From: Euonymus europaeus
Taxonomy: Eukaryota > Streptophyta > Magnoliopsida > Celastrales > Celastraceae
Assembly (NCBI GenBank): GCA_963580455.1
Contig: OY756963.1
Coordinates: 17,193,555 to 17,257,554 of the forward strand
Direction: 5' to 3'
Length of the DNA: 64,000 nucleotides
Part shown: in pieces, positions 46,430 to 59,704 of the stretch
How the letters are laid out: the number at the start of each line of letters is the position of its first letter
Position numbering within the stretch: the stretch's first letter is position 1
Translations under genes and position numbers: made by a program
The notes under the pieces: generated by a model
Databases searched by the model: none
What the model saw: the letters and a program-made list of their open reading frames with translations, nothing else
What the model was told of the DNA's origin: nothing

Positions 46430-48340
46430 TATTTGGTGATAAGTCTTTTATATGAACTTTATATTCCATTTAGTCTTTTTGAAAAGTTTGTAACCCAATA
46501 CATCCCCAATTATTTGAAGCTTAACTCAATAAGGATAACTTTAAATTTTAACCTCAATTAATGACAATTTTACCCTCCCCTCATTTAAACTTATTCTAAT
46601 TTTTATTAGTACATGATTGTTCTCTATTTAGAAAATAATTATTATGATAAAATAAATATAAATACAATCTCAGAAAGTCGAGTGAAAATCATGTCTTTTA
46701 TCTATATATTTTTAAAGATAAACTAATATTTTTCACCTTTGATGAATCAAAGTGAAAAATCGATCAACCAAATTTTTTTCTTTCCTGAAAATCAAGTGCA
46801 TGCACTCACATGCAGAAAATTTACTTGACTTAGTAACCTATGCATATGAATTAAAATCTATGAGTCACTATATTATCGAAATCAACAATGAAACACTTAT
46901 GCATCAATAAAACGTTATCCAATACAAATGTCAATATTTTTATTACATTTTTCACTAACAATCAAAGTCAATAATTTATGAGAATAATATCATAATAAAA
47001 CTCAATTCATATTTTAAACAAAACCAAATACCAGAACAATTTCTAGCCGTTTTGGTGACTTTTGCGAAAATCCTCTGAATTCTGAGTAAGAAATCCTCTA
47101 ATTTTTTATTTTTTTTTTGCATAATTTCAAAAACTCTTCTGAATTGTTTTGGTGAGTTTTGTAAAGTCCTTTGAATTGTTGACAAGTTTGATAAATCCTC
47201 TGATCATCTAAAGTTTTGGTTTTTTTTATTTCATTTTGATAAATCCTCTAAATTTTTTATAGAAAATTTAGAGAATTTCTGATAATACGGTATAAAGTTT
47301 AGAGTTTTGAGATTTAAGATATTAGAGTTTAGAGTTTATGGTATAAGGTTTTGGGGTTTAGGAGATCATAATTTATTATTTAGGGTTTATGAATATAAGT
47401 TAGTAAATTTTATGATTTTCTTCTTATTTTTGTAAATTCTTCTTAATTATTTATAAGATTTTTTGTTCAAAAGTAAAACTAGAGTTGTTAACATTCAGAG
47501 GATTTCTTAAAAATTCAGAGGATTTCTAAGAAATTCAGAGGATTTCTATTTATAAGGTTTAAAGTTTAAGAGTTTAGGGTTTAGAAAATTAGAGTTTTGT
47601 GTTTATACGTTATGATTTTGGGATTTAAGAGATTATGGTTTAGTATTTAGGACTTTGGGATTTAGGGTTTTGGAGTTTAGAATTTAAAGTTTCGGGTTGT
47701 TTTTTGTTTGATTTTCAAAAATTATTATAATTTTTATTATATATATTTTATGAAATCCTCTTTTTTTTTGCTTAATTTCAAAAATTCTTCTAATTTGTTT
47801 TGGTAAATTTTGCGAAATCCTCTAAATTTAAGACAAGTTTGTGAAATTCTCTGATTTTTTTTTGTTTAATTTTAAAAAATTCTATATTTTTTTGATATAT
47901 TTTTATGAAATCATTTTTGCTTAATTTTGAAAACTTTTTTGATTGATTTTGGTGAGTTTTGAGAAATCTTCTGAATTCTGAATAAGTTTGAGAAATCCTC
48001 TGAGTTCATTCGGAGGATTTGACGAGTGAACATTTAAACATATCGATCATGGGTCTCATTGAAAAGAGTTTTTCGTGCTGATTATGAATATATATTTTTT
48101 AAAAAAATTCGACTTGTATTTTGAGAGATAAAACTGTTTTAAAGTTTTTAAAAGAAAAAAATAAAATAATCTGATGATGTCACCATATGTCATACATATA
48201 AGGATTTATTTGAATAAAGGTAGTTTTGTCCAGAATTATTTAAATGATGTTTTGAAATATTGAAAAATTGAAGATAGTGAGTGGAATACACATTTTTATT
48301 AAAGGACTTATTGGTGAATTCCCCTTAACAATATCATTAT
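46430..48340. mobile_element. Candidate non-autonomous DNA element
   Basis: Left end TTGGTGATAAGTCTTTTATA and the reverse complement of the right end (CACCAATAAGTCCTTTAATA near 48315) are similar over about 40 bp. Internal words near 48090-48160 (TTTTTTAAAAA..TGTATTTTGAGAGATAAAAC) match the right part of the element at 40547-41353. It seems to lie within the GATACTGTC minisatellite, pieces of which occur on both sides. No transposase. Confidence 0.35.
46970..48030. repeat. TTCAGAGGATTT minisatellite and telomere-like words
   Basis: AAATCCTCTGAATT recurs at 47060-47230 and 47750-48010. The reverse form ATTCAGAGGATTTCT occurs three times at 47495-47548. Between them (47290-47400, 47550-47700) are degenerate GTTTAGGGTTT/GAGTTTAGAG words that resemble plant telomere repeats but do not form a clean array. 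Confidence 0.75.
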
Positions 48341-49680
48341 CAATAACACTATCAAGTTTTGGAACAAATTTTATTACCAATAATAGTCTCAAATTCAGAA
48401 ACAGTATCAACATCAATAATAGTATCGATACTTTTCTATGAATTGGTATGGTCTGTTAATTTGATACTGGCCAAGACTCTCTAGGTCTTTTTCTTGAAAT
48501 AAACCTCTTTGGTTGTATGTTTTCTTTTAGTAAGTCTCTTCGACCAAGACTTGTTTTTCTTTTAAGTGAGCCTCTTTGGCTTTAAACTTGATATTCTTTA
48601 AGTAAGCCTCTTCAACTAAAAGGTTCTTAAGACATTATCTCAAGAAAAAACCATTTGTATTTCATGAAGGAAAGCTTTACATAAGGGAGAGCTTAGCGGA
48701 ACATTGCATAATGGAATACATATGGAAAAAAAAGCATATGGTAAAATACTACAAACGGGTAATATTCTAAATGGTCCATATGGCTATGGTTTCCCTTACC
48801 TTATCCATTATAGCTTTTTTTTTTAGTAGAGAGGTCCATGAGGGATATTCGGAACCTCTATGGATCTTGAGCCAGTGTCGCGACCCATGCCATGTCACAG
48901 ATCTAGGTGACTGAATGCTCCACGGTTTGCAAGGCACTCAAAAGTGTCGTATAGCGATTGTGAGCGCTCTAAAATTCTCTTCCCATAAACTCGAGCTCTT
49001 CCCACAGGTCCTTCACTTACTCCTCTGCACTTCTTGTTAGAAAGGACTCAATAACCTTCATTTCATCATTCTCATCTTCTACCTTGATTCTTTCCTTTGA
49101 TGCATTATCAGTCGGTTGCTCATGAACAATTAAGTCCTCGTCTTCATAGTCCACTTTAGATTTCTTTCTTAATGAAGATTCAACAAGATACGCGTGAGTG
49201 ATTTGAACTTATCAGTTTCTTAAGCCTTTCTCTTGGGAGGGAGATTCAAGGGATTTGAAGAAGAACTCATTTTGGAGCACCCCGTCATTCTGTTACCTCA
49301 GATCAATTTTATAGGCATAAGAAGTTATACAGTTAATTCATTCATGGGCAACTATCAATACATGGGTAGTAACTGTAGGGACAGTTATACGACAGTTCAA
49401 ATATAACGTCTGCCCGTTGAAGAGAAGTGGGCATTTGAAATCATGCCCTTCCTAACCGTCCCTGAGTAGAGATTGCATACTTAACAATACGAATCCATAC
49501 CTCAACCAAGATTAGTTTATTCACTTTTTTTCTAGAGTTGAGACTATCCAACGGAATCATTAAGCTTTTGATAAGTTGGACTTAGGCCTGAATAAGTGGT
49601 CAATCTACTAAGGATGAAGGTATTCAATTCATTTATTTGAAAGTAGTCGACGAGCAAATGGCAAAGTTAAATGAAAAAAG
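48341..49680. other. no gene recognised; possible gypsy 3' region
   Basis: 48341-48475 holds more GATACTGTC-type words. 48480-48640 has a repeating CCTCTT-GG/AAGTAAGCCTCTT wording. 48870-49300 may be the non-coding 3' region or LTR of the gypsy remnant that follows, since pol on the minus strand ends at about 49760, but I cannot define LTR ends. Confidence 0.4.
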
Positions 49681-49759
49681 GCTCATTCTTTTATTGATGA
49701 TGATTAGATGCCGAAGGCTTAATAGAGCCATATTCGGTATTACACATAGAATTTCCTAA

Positions 49760-51002
49760 GGTTGGAAATATTTAAAGTCCCATGGACACGTCTAACATCT
49801 TGCCTAACTAACTTGCAGGCTCCTTGTTCAACTATTGCTCTGACTTGGAACGGTCCTTCCCAATTTGGGTCTAGTTTTTCTTCTATTGGATCCTTGGTCT
49901 TGGATAAGACCTTCTATAGGACGAAATCCCCAACTTCAAAGCTTCTTGCCTTGACATTTTTATTGTAAGAACTAGAAAGCACTTGTTGATAAGCTGTCAG
50001 ACGCACCATAACTTGATCTCTTTTTTCCTATAACAGGTCCAAGTTCCTCTTCAATGCAAGGTTATTATTATCTTCTTCATACACTTGCGTTCTGAGGGTC
50101 AGAATACCTATTTACAAAGGAATGATAGCCTCAGCTCCCTAGGCAAAAGAAAACGGGGACTCCTCCGTGGATCTGTGTGGTGTGGTTCGATATGCCCAAA
50201 GAACATATGAGAGCTCATCTAATCATCTCCCCTTGGACGATTCCAACCTTTTTTTGATTCCATCCAAGATGATCTTGTTGGACGCCTCTGCTTGGCCATT
50301 ACACTGCGAGTAGATTGGAGTAGAGTTTAGATTCTTTGTCCCATAGCCTCCATAAAATTCCTTGAATTTGCAGCTAGAGAACTGAGTTCCATTATCATTT
50401 ATCAATACATATGGGATTCCGAACCTAGTTATAATATTCTCCCAGACAAACTTCCTCGTTTCGACAGCCCGGATTGCTGCCAAAGGCTTTGCCTCGATCC
50501 ACTTGGTGAAGTAATCAGTAGCAGTAATCAGGAACCTTCTGTTGCTAGTAGCTCGTGGCAATGGTACAACAATGTCTAACCCCCACTAAGTAAAAAGCCA
50601 CAGACCTTTAAGAGGACAAAGGTCCCCAGCTAGTTGATGGGGACTTAGTGCAAACTTCTGGCATTTTTCACATCTTCTAACATACTGCAAAGCATCATTC
50701 TGCATGTATGGCAACTAGAAGCCTTGGGTGATTGCTTTTAATACAAGCGATAGTCCTGCTGCATGCGCTCCACAAGACCCTTCATGAATCTCATATAGTA
50801 AGTCCTCCACCCTACTTGGATGAACACACAATAGGTAAGGACCTAAAAAAGACTTCTTATAGAGTTTACAGTTAGGAGATAACCAAAAACGTATCGCTTT
50901 AAATATCAACTTTCTGGCTTCCTTCTTGTCTTCAAGAAGGATGTCATCCTTAAATAAGCAATGATTGAATCCATCCAACTTGGTGTCTATTCTTCCACAC
51001 AC
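49760..51002 (-). pseudogene. Tat gypsy integrase and pol C-terminus
   Basis: 50715-51002 carries the integrase zinc-binding region (VHPSRVEDLLYEIHEGSCGAH). 50223-50561 has the core: ITATDYFTKWIEAKPL with the first Asp, INDNGTQFSS with the second, and QAEASNK with the Glu. Downstream to about 49760, through frame breaks, come VLWAYRTTPHRS, KARSFEVGDFVL and PNWEGPFQV, the usual pol tail. Confidence 0.85.
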
Positions 51003-51372
51003 TGTATCACTTCCAATGGTCCGTCTATGCTTGGTTGCTCTCGAACTTGTACCTAGATAATCCTCTTCAGCCCTACTTGGTCGACTGAGGCAAGTGTAGC
51101 TAAGGCATTTGCATGTTCATTATGCCCCCGCGCCGCTTTAAATATCAAATTTCTGGCTTCCTTCTTGTCTTCAAGAAGGATGTCATCCTTAAATAAGCAA
51201 TGATTGAATCCATCCAACTTGGTGTCTGTTCTTCCACACACTGTATCACTTCCAATGGTCCGTCTATGCTTGGTTGCTCTCGAACCTGTACCTAGATAAT
51301 CCTCTTCACCCCTACTTGGTCGACTGAGGCAAGTGTAGCTAGGGCATCTGCATGTTCATTATGCCCCTGCGG
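50895..51372 (-). repeat. 239-bp tandem duplication in Tat pol
   Basis: 50895-51133 and 51134-51372 are near-identical, which repeats the start of the integrase zinc region (MCGRIDTKLDGF / MCGRTDTKLDGF). It arose after the element had inserted or in a dying copy, because it destroys the order of the domain. Confidence 0.9.
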
Positions 51373-52850
51373 AATCTGGATTATCTTGTAATCTTGAAAT
51401 GGGTCGAGAAACTCCTTAATGCTCTCCATGTATGATGCCATAGTTGTTGTTTTGGCAGTGTTGAGTAAGTTACTTGATTCAATACCAACTAATAATCTAA
51501 ATAAACCACCAACTCTTTTGCCTAGAGTCTTAAAGCATTTTGTACTCCTTGCAACAAAGCTTCATACTCTACTTCATTATTTGATTTTGGGAACCCTACT
51601 CTTATAGCCATCTCTAACACTTCGCCTTCTGGTGCTATAAGGAGAATTTCTGCTCCGGACCCTCGTCTTGTTGAATACCCATCAACTTGCAATTCCCAAG
51701 GACGAGTAGGAGTTACATGTACTTTCCACGTCCGGATAGCTTACTTAGGTTGATGCTCTGTGCTGAATTATGCAACAAAATCTGCTAGTACTTGAGCTTT
51801 ACTGGCGGTCCTCGGGATGAAGTGTAGATCATAATGCGCCAACTCAACAGACCATTTGGCAACTCTTCTAGACATGTTAGCTTTACCTAACAATGTCTTC
51901 AATGGATAGTTGGTCAACACCTCTATCGGATATGCTTGGAAATAATGGTTTAATTTTCTAGAAGTCATCACTAATTCTACGAGAAGTTTCTCTACTGGCG
52001 AGTATCTTGTCTCTGCATCCAGCATTGTCTTGCTTACATAGTAGATTGGATACTAGATCTTTTGCTCCTCTCTTAGGATCATGGTGCTAACAGCAAGATC
52101 TGATACTGTCAAGTATAGTCAAAGAATTCCCCATCCTTAGGTATGGACAACAGTCGTGGCTTCTGCAAGTAATGTTTAGAATCAAGAAATGTTGCCTTGT
52201 AATCGCATTGGAAAGCTCTGCCAGACTTAAGTAGCTTGAAAAAAGGCCTAAATCGATCTGAAAACCTACTGATGAACATGTAACACCGCAACCATCATAC
52301 TTAGTTTATGTATCTTCTTTACCTCGGTTGGCCGCTACAAGCACTAAATTGCCTTAATCTGTGCTGGGTCAGCCTCAATTCCTCGTTGAATGACAAGATT
52401 TCCTAGGAATTTTTTCGTACTAACTTCAAAGGTGCATTTTCTAACATTTAACTTAAGATTATTTTTCCTTAAGACATCGAACACCTCCTAAAGATGCATC
52501 AAATGATCTTTTTGGACTTTACTCTTCACTACCATATCGTCTATATAAACCTCCAGTCTCTTTCTAATGAGAGTCCAAAGAAATTTGTCATCGTCCTCTG
52601 AACTGCGACACCTGCATTCTTTAAGCCAAAAAACATTACTTGGTAGTAGAATATTCCTTTAGGTGTAATAAAGGAAGTTCTTTCCTGATCAAACGGATGC
52701 ATTGGGATTCGATGATAACCCCGATATGCATCCAAAAAACTCATTCGTGCCATTCCAGATGTTGAATCAACCAACTGATCAATTTTCGGAAGCGAAAACA
52801 AATCCTTTGGACATCCTTGGATTAGGTCCGTGAAGTCAATGCATACTCGT
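51373..52850 (-). pseudogene. Tat gypsy reverse transcriptase and two RNase H domains
   Basis: RT: FSLPKIDQLVDSTSGMARMSFLDAYRGYHRI and FITPKGIFYYQVMFFGLKNAG (52541-52801), then a broken YIDDM-type region near 52520. RNase H: YSPVEKLLVELVMTSRKLNHYFQAY and RVAKWSVELAHYDL (51768-52025). Second RNase H (about 51500-51700, by frame reading): WELQVDGYSTRRGSGAEILL and SNNEVEYEALLQG. All are interrupted by stops. Confidence 0.85.
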
Positions 52851-54758
52851 TGTAATGCCCCGACCCACGAAACCCGAATTCACGAGCCTGTAGACCATAA
52901 CGCTACTCCTAATATCCCACTTGTCTACACATTGAGCCCATTTATTACACATAAAGATAACTTCTAACAATTGATACCTAGGTATAAATTATATTAAACG
53001 AGCAATATTAATGATTAATTAAACAATCTCAATTAACAATCTATTATTAATCATATCGAATAGCATATAATCTTACCACTTCCACAACCCTACAGTCACA
53101 ATCAAAATAAAACCTACAATAAATGTCTCTTGATCTAATTTTGTGGATAATTGGTTATCTAAAGAACTCCAAAGCTTCTAACCACCACGCATAACATAAA
53201 TTACATAACCATTTATTCAAGTTATCGATTTACTGATTTTGTTACATGAGTATCCTCACTGTGGATCCACGACATCACTATCAACAGCCGAATCAGCATA
53301 TTCGGTAGAAACATCATTTCCTGCATTATGGAACATAAAGAGCCAAGGCCTAACAAGTAATACTTATGCATAAATGCATGTGAACATCATCATTAGAAAA
53401 CAGTCAGCCGTTTAAATATTTTTTCCAGTGCTTGGGCCCTTAACCTTAGTAAACTGATACAGAGCAACCAGTCGGGATTTCTATCCAATTCCCTACCATA
53501 GAGCACATTCCAGTCAACATCCGTATCCTTTATTCATTTTTCTTTTCTTTTTCTTTTCATTTAATAGTACTCCATAAACCTTTCTCTTTCCAGTACACCC
53601 TCCTTGTAGCAGTTATACCTGGTTTCTAAAAAAAACATTTACATTAATGTGCATGTCATGTCTTATGCGGTGCAAACCATAACCATTACTTCAATAAATC
53701 ATCACGTGTTAGTTCAGAATTCACAAATATCCAAATCATCATAAATTCGGTCTCATGAAAACATCACAATCAGTACAACCATTATCTTATACAATTAAAT
53801 AGACATCATAATTGGTACATATATTATCACATAAAATTCACAGATCATAAAAGTTCTGTAATACAGTTGATTATTACTTACCTGGATATACTCCCAGGAA
53901 TACCGGTCATTCAGCTACATAGGTTAATTCTTGAAACTCATACAATATACATCATCATTTGTTATTACATTATCTTTAATTCATAGTTTAGTCAATAACT
54001 TTTAATCAATTTTTTATTCTATACCATTAACTTAATATAATTAAATTAAATAATTATCGTAATACAATTAATTAATCCTAATTTATTCATTAATTAAAAT
54101 AATATCTAATAGGGTCAGCTCGACCCGGCTGTCCTGAACGCAGGTCAACATGCCCGATTTCCAAAATTGTCGGGTCATGCCGGTAAGAAGATCGATGACA
54201 GTCAATGCGGCCATAACCGAGAAGAGCTTATGTAGATGAGCCTATTGGTGGTTCCCAATACCTGAACGACGTTAAAAAAATGACAGATCGACAGCCTAAA
54301 GCACATAGTGTCGCACCTCTTCAGCTCTGTCATTGACAGCCAAGACCACCTCCGTTAAGTCCAAAACTAGCGACGTTGAGTTCCTCTCGTCCTTCTCGCA
54401 CCAGATTCGTCGAGTTCCACCACTGTTTCCCTCCGGTCACCTTTCCGCCTCCGCCACCTTTGTCGTGTGGTCCAACCTCTCTAGGGTTCTCCTTCTCTTG
54501 AATTCTGTGCATCCCAATATTTAAATAGTCTTAATTCTATTTTACAATTATGCCCCTACTTATTCTTATTTAATTACCCCAATTTACCCTCTCTCTTCCC
54601 ACCTTATGTTTCTATTCTTATTTCATAGATTATTTCATTCATGTGATAATTAATCGTTACATCCTCTACACTACTCATACATAAGAACCATCTATAAATC
54701 ATATCATCTAGCATGGCTCATATGAGTTATTTAAATATTCAATATTCTGGGTGTTACA
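52851..54758 (-). repeat. Chromovirus 3' LTR, minus orientation
   Basis: On the minus strand it starts TGTAACACCCAGAATATTGA at 54758 and ends CGGGGCATTACA at 52851. Directly upstream on that strand is AAGGAGGGGAGAT (54759-54771), a polypurine tract after a FRGQDF-like pol tail, which is the usual end of Tekay/Del-type elements. Left flank CTCGT and right flank differ, so no target duplication is visible. The GC-rich 54110-54490 stretch inside gives only accidental frames. Confidence 0.75.
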
Positions 54759-55110
54759 ATCTCCCCTCCTTATTAAAATCTTGTCCTCGAAATTTGTCTA
54801 CGAAATAAACCTCGAGTTACTAATTCTCATTCCTTCCATTAAATTAAATATCTTTAATCCGTTGAACTTTCTTCAGGATAGTGTATGAAATACCATAGCT
54901 GCCATAATTATCTCTACCAGTATTATGTTATATAACCTTACGGTCTATCATTTTTCAATATCATAATAACCCAAACCCTTTTATTATGTATCAATCCAAT
55001 ATTTCACATATCGCCACCTTATTGTCTCATGCAAAATTAAATCGTCCCCACTAGTCTTTCTTTAATGAAACCTCCTGCCATACATAATTTTTATTTTATT
55101 TTAACAGTCC
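54759..55110 (-). mobile_element. Polypurine tract and last pol codons of that chromovirus
   Basis: 54759-54771 is the polypurine tract. 54772-54810 on the minus strand still reads as the pol C-terminus. The rest to about 55110 has no coding sign; the element body is lost here. Confidence 0.55.
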
Positions 55111-55169
55111 CGTTTTACATCCCATGGGTAAGTATCCCATGGGATCCCATACCTACGTGGCCTCCATGT

Positions 55170-55211
55170 GGCATAATGAGGTGGAAGATGACTGGGATTT
55201 TTTGAAATTTG
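55170..55211. repeat. Probable left TIR segment of the large MULE
   Basis: Imperfect inverted counterpart of 63962-63994, sharing ATGAGG, TGACTGG and TTTTTTTGAA. Outer limits are unknown because the partner runs toward the window edge. Confidence 0.5.
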
Positions 55212-55585
55212 CGCGACACTCTCTCCCATGTCCCGCTTTAACGCAACCAACATTTCAGTTTCTAGAATTTGAAACACTCCCAAACCGTCTCCCTGTCTCT
55301 ACTGCTCCATCATTCATCGAATCGTTACTTCTGAGTCACCCACTCTCCGCCGCCTGTCCGCATTCTTCATCCTCATCACCGTCGCGACTACGATCACGTC
55401 CCTCCGCTCCAGCGACTATAGTAACCGTTGCTCCAAGAACCCCTCTATTCGAGGTAACCAACGATTCGCTGTATCATTTTCTAGACATAACAAGTAATAT
55501 CATCTCTGCCTACGATATAATGACAAAAAAGAATCTGTTTCTCCCATCGTTCTTCAATTTCTGTGTTAAAAGCAGTGATCGTACA

Positions 55586-56145
55586 GTAAGTGAAAACCTA
55601 AATCCATTGTTTCTGTAAAAATTGGAACTTCTGTGAAGATAATGATTAAATGACGCCACTGAGTATTCAATTGTTTCTGTAAATCAGCATTTTTGCCCCA
55701 CAAAATGGGTCTTGGATATTTCATCTCGTGATTGCAGTATGTATTCCCATTGTAATATCACAGTTATATATAATTATTCCATTGTGACGAGACAATGGGT
55801 TGGCATGATTTTTAATTATTCCATTGTAAATATTACAATGGGTTAACGTTAATCCATTGTAAGGTTAGCTTTGTAACCATATTCCATTGTGGTTTACAAT
55901 GGAATAGCGTAATAATATGTGTTGAAACAATGGAATAACGTTATTCCATTGTACTTGTTGGGGGAGTTTACTTATTCCATTGATGAATTATGATTGCTTT
56001 AGATATTCCATAGATGTCTGACAATGGTTAAATGTATTCCATTGGTACGGGACAATGGAATACCTTATTCAATTCAAAAGTATCCATGGAATAACTGATT
56101 TCGTTGTCACCGATTCATTTTGATACATTGCTTGATTGTTTCCAG
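55586..56145 (+). other. Inferred 5'-UTR intron of the ULP gene, with motif cluster A
   Basis: Consensus donor ACA|GTAAGTG at 55586 and acceptor TTTCCAG at 56139-56145, 13 bases before the start codon. About nine ATTCCATTG/CAATGGAAT words lie in 55737-56110. The upstream frame 55124-55618 is then leader, not protein. Confidence 0.6.
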
Positions 56146-57103
56146 GACCAAATTAACAATGGTGAAAGGTACAGCGACACCATCTGCTTCAAATAAAAGA
56201 CAAAGATACAAGATGTTGGGCGAGAAGAAAGTATATCCTCATCATTACAGATCTAACCTGGTTGCAATTGGGGATTTTATGAAAACGTAGAAGCCTTCCA
56301 AGAAGCATAAGAAAATTTTAGTGAAGACTCCTTTCTGGCACCTGTTCAAACAATGGCTCGGCAGCCACAACCCTGCTGTGACTATCAAGAAGAATGACTC
56401 AGTTGTTCGCGATATACTGAGCACATACGATAATGACAGCCAAGCCTTCCTCTTAGCAAAGAAGCCTGTTTATCTATCGGACCACGACGTCACCCTCGTA
56501 TTCGGTGTACGATCTGGTAACGTCGTAATGAATTTGCAAAGGACATCAAAGCCTAAAGATAGCCCATTTGTTAGCAGAACATTTGATGACAAGGTCAACA
56601 TCATCAAATCGACAAACCTTAAGCCAGCAATCGAAGCTGCAATTGCAAAAGAAACAGACACTGCTGCTGATGACTTCGCAAGGCTGATGGTGCTCTACGT
56701 TTGCTTAACACTATTTTTTTCTACTAGTGGTGATGGACTCCCATGGGCTTTCATTCAATATATTGAAGACATCGAAAAGATGAAAGAGTACAATTGGTCC
56801 AGGGCAATATCCAGCAATCTAATTGCCTCGGTACAAAAGTTCAGCGACGTTTCAAAAGTCACAGGCTGTGCAGCAATTATGACGGTAATTTAACGCATCA
56901 CATCCAACACAAAAAACCTTGTAATTGTTGTATGTATGTAAATTATTAATGAAATATATTCGTTACAGTACTGGTTCTGTGAACACACGAAAGTGTTTGA
57001 CGCTAGCCCGGGTCCAAGTTTTCCAAGATTCCTCAAATGGGACTTGAAGAACTTCCCAAAAAACTTTCCTACTGATGTAGTCAATAAGCTTAAAAAAACT
57101 CAG

Positions 57104-57495
57104 GTATATACTACATTTTTATTTTCATTGCACCACTTGTTATTGTTCACTAATCTCATTGTGCAAAGTTGTTATCCCATTAACAATTACCATAGAGTTT
57201 ATAGTTTTCCATTGTACTGATCACAATGAACCAATATGACAATGCAGTGTTTACAATGGAATAATTATTCCATTGTAATAACTACAATGGAATAAGTATT
57301 CCATTGTAATAACTACAATGGAATACTTATTCCATTGTAGTTATTACAATGTTATTGACTCCCCCAGTGTTCTAAATGCAATGTAATATTTATTTACATT
57401 GCAGTATGTATTCCATTGTGTTATATTGTGTTATATCATTTTGATCACATAGCTTGCTGCTCCTTTATAGTTATTTCATTGACTTATAATTATAG
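57104..57495 (+). repeat. ULP intron 2, motif cluster B
   Basis: Seven exact ATTCCATTG/CAATGGAAT words in 57240-57420. The sequence alternates orientation, giving hairpins such as ATTCCATTGTA, a 5-base loop, TACAATGGAAT, several in a row. Confidence 0.9.
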
Positions 57496-58727
57496 GTAAT
57501 TTCTGGAGAGCTGAAAGAAACTGAGGAATAACAAGAAATACTCGATGGTGAAGATGCTATCAGTGAGACGGAAGAAGAAGGGACCCCAAACATCTCTGAC
57601 GTCCCCAGTGTCGAAAGCGATCGATAACAAACACCCACAGTCCCCAATGAGGGAGAAAACCAAAACAAAAACAATGAAGATGAAGAAAATCAGAACAAAC
57701 AGACTGAAGAATTGGAAATTCCAAACAAGGAGACCGAAGAATTGGACAATACAAAAAAAGAGACGGACAAGGAAGAAAATTTACAAAAAGAGGATGAAGA
57801 GGTTGATAATCCAACCAAGGACGATGATGATGGTGTACATGACGACTACGCTGATGATGATGAGCCTATAAGAAACGATGATGGCAGAGGAGACTATGAA
57901 ACTCCACCCTCAACGCCCTCGACACCATTTCATCGGAGCCTCTCACGTGTTGTTGACATGATCCAGCCTGATAAAGATGTTCATGACACATCTAGCATTC
58001 AGCATAAATATGAAGAGGCTTTACTCCGGATCAAAGACATCGAGAAGGTCATGAGGGATGAGCGTGTGGAATTGCACAACAAGGTGATTGAATTTGAAAA
58101 GCTAAAGACAGAACATGAGGATCTGAAATCAAGTCATCAACACCTATCAATGGAGCTCCAAAAACTGAAGCTTTCTTCTGAAGAGTTGTCTAATGACTTG
58201 CAGAACATCACTGCTGCATATGCTACCAAAGACAAAGAACTCGAACAACAAAAAACTGATTATGCTTCACTGTTGGAAGAGAGAGAGGAGATACGGGGTG
58301 AACTACAGAGAATGTCTACTGCATATGCACAGCGTGCAAGAATCAGCGTGCTGAACCCCGAACATGCCTCAAAGGAACCCACTCCAGAAGAGGGTGATGG
58401 GAAAAAGGACAAAACTCCTATTGTGCGGGCAACCAGAACAAGAAAAAGAAAAACACCAGGATCTTCGGTGAGAAATGTGAAAACCAGATCAAGCAGGACT
58501 TTCACTCAGACTGCAGATGATTTTGATTATCCTCCGGTAACCAAGCCACCCCCAAAACCAAGAAAAACCAGAGCCAATAGGAAACTAGCATCTCCCGGGC
58601 CGGTTAATGTTGAAAGCTTCGAACCACAAATGAAGAAAGTGAAGAAAAATGGAAAGATAACAAACAAGCACATCAGTGACGCAGACCATGACACTATCAG
58701 TAAAATGGTTGCCTATGAGAACCCCGA

Positions 58728-59093
58728 GTAAGCTTCCCATCATATTGCCTTTAATAGCTTATTCCATTGTATTCATAATTCATTCCATTGTTATTCAGTG
58801 CCTTATCCCACTGTCATTCGCTATACTATTATAACAATGGATTACATTATTCCATTGCATATAACAATGGAAAAAGGTAATCCATTGTACATAACAATAG
58901 TATAAAAATAACCCATGGTGTGGTTACAATGGGTAGAGTTATTCCATAGTGAAAAGTACAATGGATTTAATATTCTTGTTTCATATGACAATGGAATCAA
59001 GATATTACAGTGTGTAATCCATTGTAAATAATTGTCATTCCATTGTATTTATCTTGTGCTTTGCCTTATTCCATCGTCCATATGTGGTTTCAG
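58728..59093 (+). repeat. ULP intron 3, motif cluster C
   Basis: About seven exact or one-off copies in 58757-59075, in both orientations, including two at 58763 and 59036. Confidence 0.85.
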
Positions 59094-59704
59094 CATCGAG
59101 GCTTGGGCTGGAGAACAAGCCATCTATCTGAATGACATAATTGACCTGTCAGGAACTGAAATGGTGAACAACAGTATCATTGATGGGTACTCTGATATCC
59201 TAATGAGGTTACAAAAACAACAACACGCCATTGAACCCCCCAAACCGACAGGGGAGATCACATCGACTTTCGTACTGACCAGCTCTTCAATGGTAATGAT
59301 AATGTTGCAAAATTTTCGAGTTAATGTCCAAAAGTGCACAACTGACACTGTAATTTTATGTTACAGGCCTATCTCAGGCAAAACGATATTGCAGCAACAA
59401 AAAGATATGTCACGGATGTAATACACCGAGAATCCCCTCGAAACAGGTACTTAATATGTCCTCTTCATTCAAGAGGGAACAAGGAATCTGCCAACCATTG
59501 GACTCTACTGGTCCTGGACACTGAAACGGGGGAATGGAAACATTACAACTCCCTGCTCCCAAGGGTTCGCGCTTCTGGTGATGAATATCTCAAAGATGCT
59601 ATGGAATTCGTAAAATACTACGACAGCTTATACCCATAATGCACACAGAAGACTTCATCAAGCATACAGACAGTTTGGGATTCGCCACAACAACCTTCTG
59701 GAGG

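Larger units (their letters stand above)
49690..52850 (-). mobile_element. Tat-lineage Ty3-gypsy pol remnant
   Basis: On the minus strand: RT (from 52850), RNase H, a second plant-type RNase H, integrase and the pol C-terminus. The extra RNase H after the first one is characteristic of the Tat group (Tat/Ogre/Retand). Gag, protease and the first part of RT are lost where the chromovirus LTR begins at 52851. Heavy decay with many stops and frameshifts. Confidence 0.85.

Noticed and set aside
47280..47700. Interstitial telomere array
   Set aside because: TTTAGGG-like words are too degenerate and irregular to be called telomeric DNA.
52851..54758. TIR DNA transposon with TGTAA ends
   Set aside because: The short inverted TGTAAC/GTTACA ends are normal for this LTR class, and a polypurine tract with pol tail sits at the correct side.
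55124..55618. 164-codon frame upstream of the ULP gene
   Set aside because: It includes the TIR-like end and a probable leader with a strong splice donor near its end; serine/proline-rich low-complexity product without domain.
57471..57871. Basic and cysteine-rich frames overlapping ULP exon 3
   Set aside because: Shadows of the acidic exon; the exon frame has coiled-coil structure and fits splice phases.
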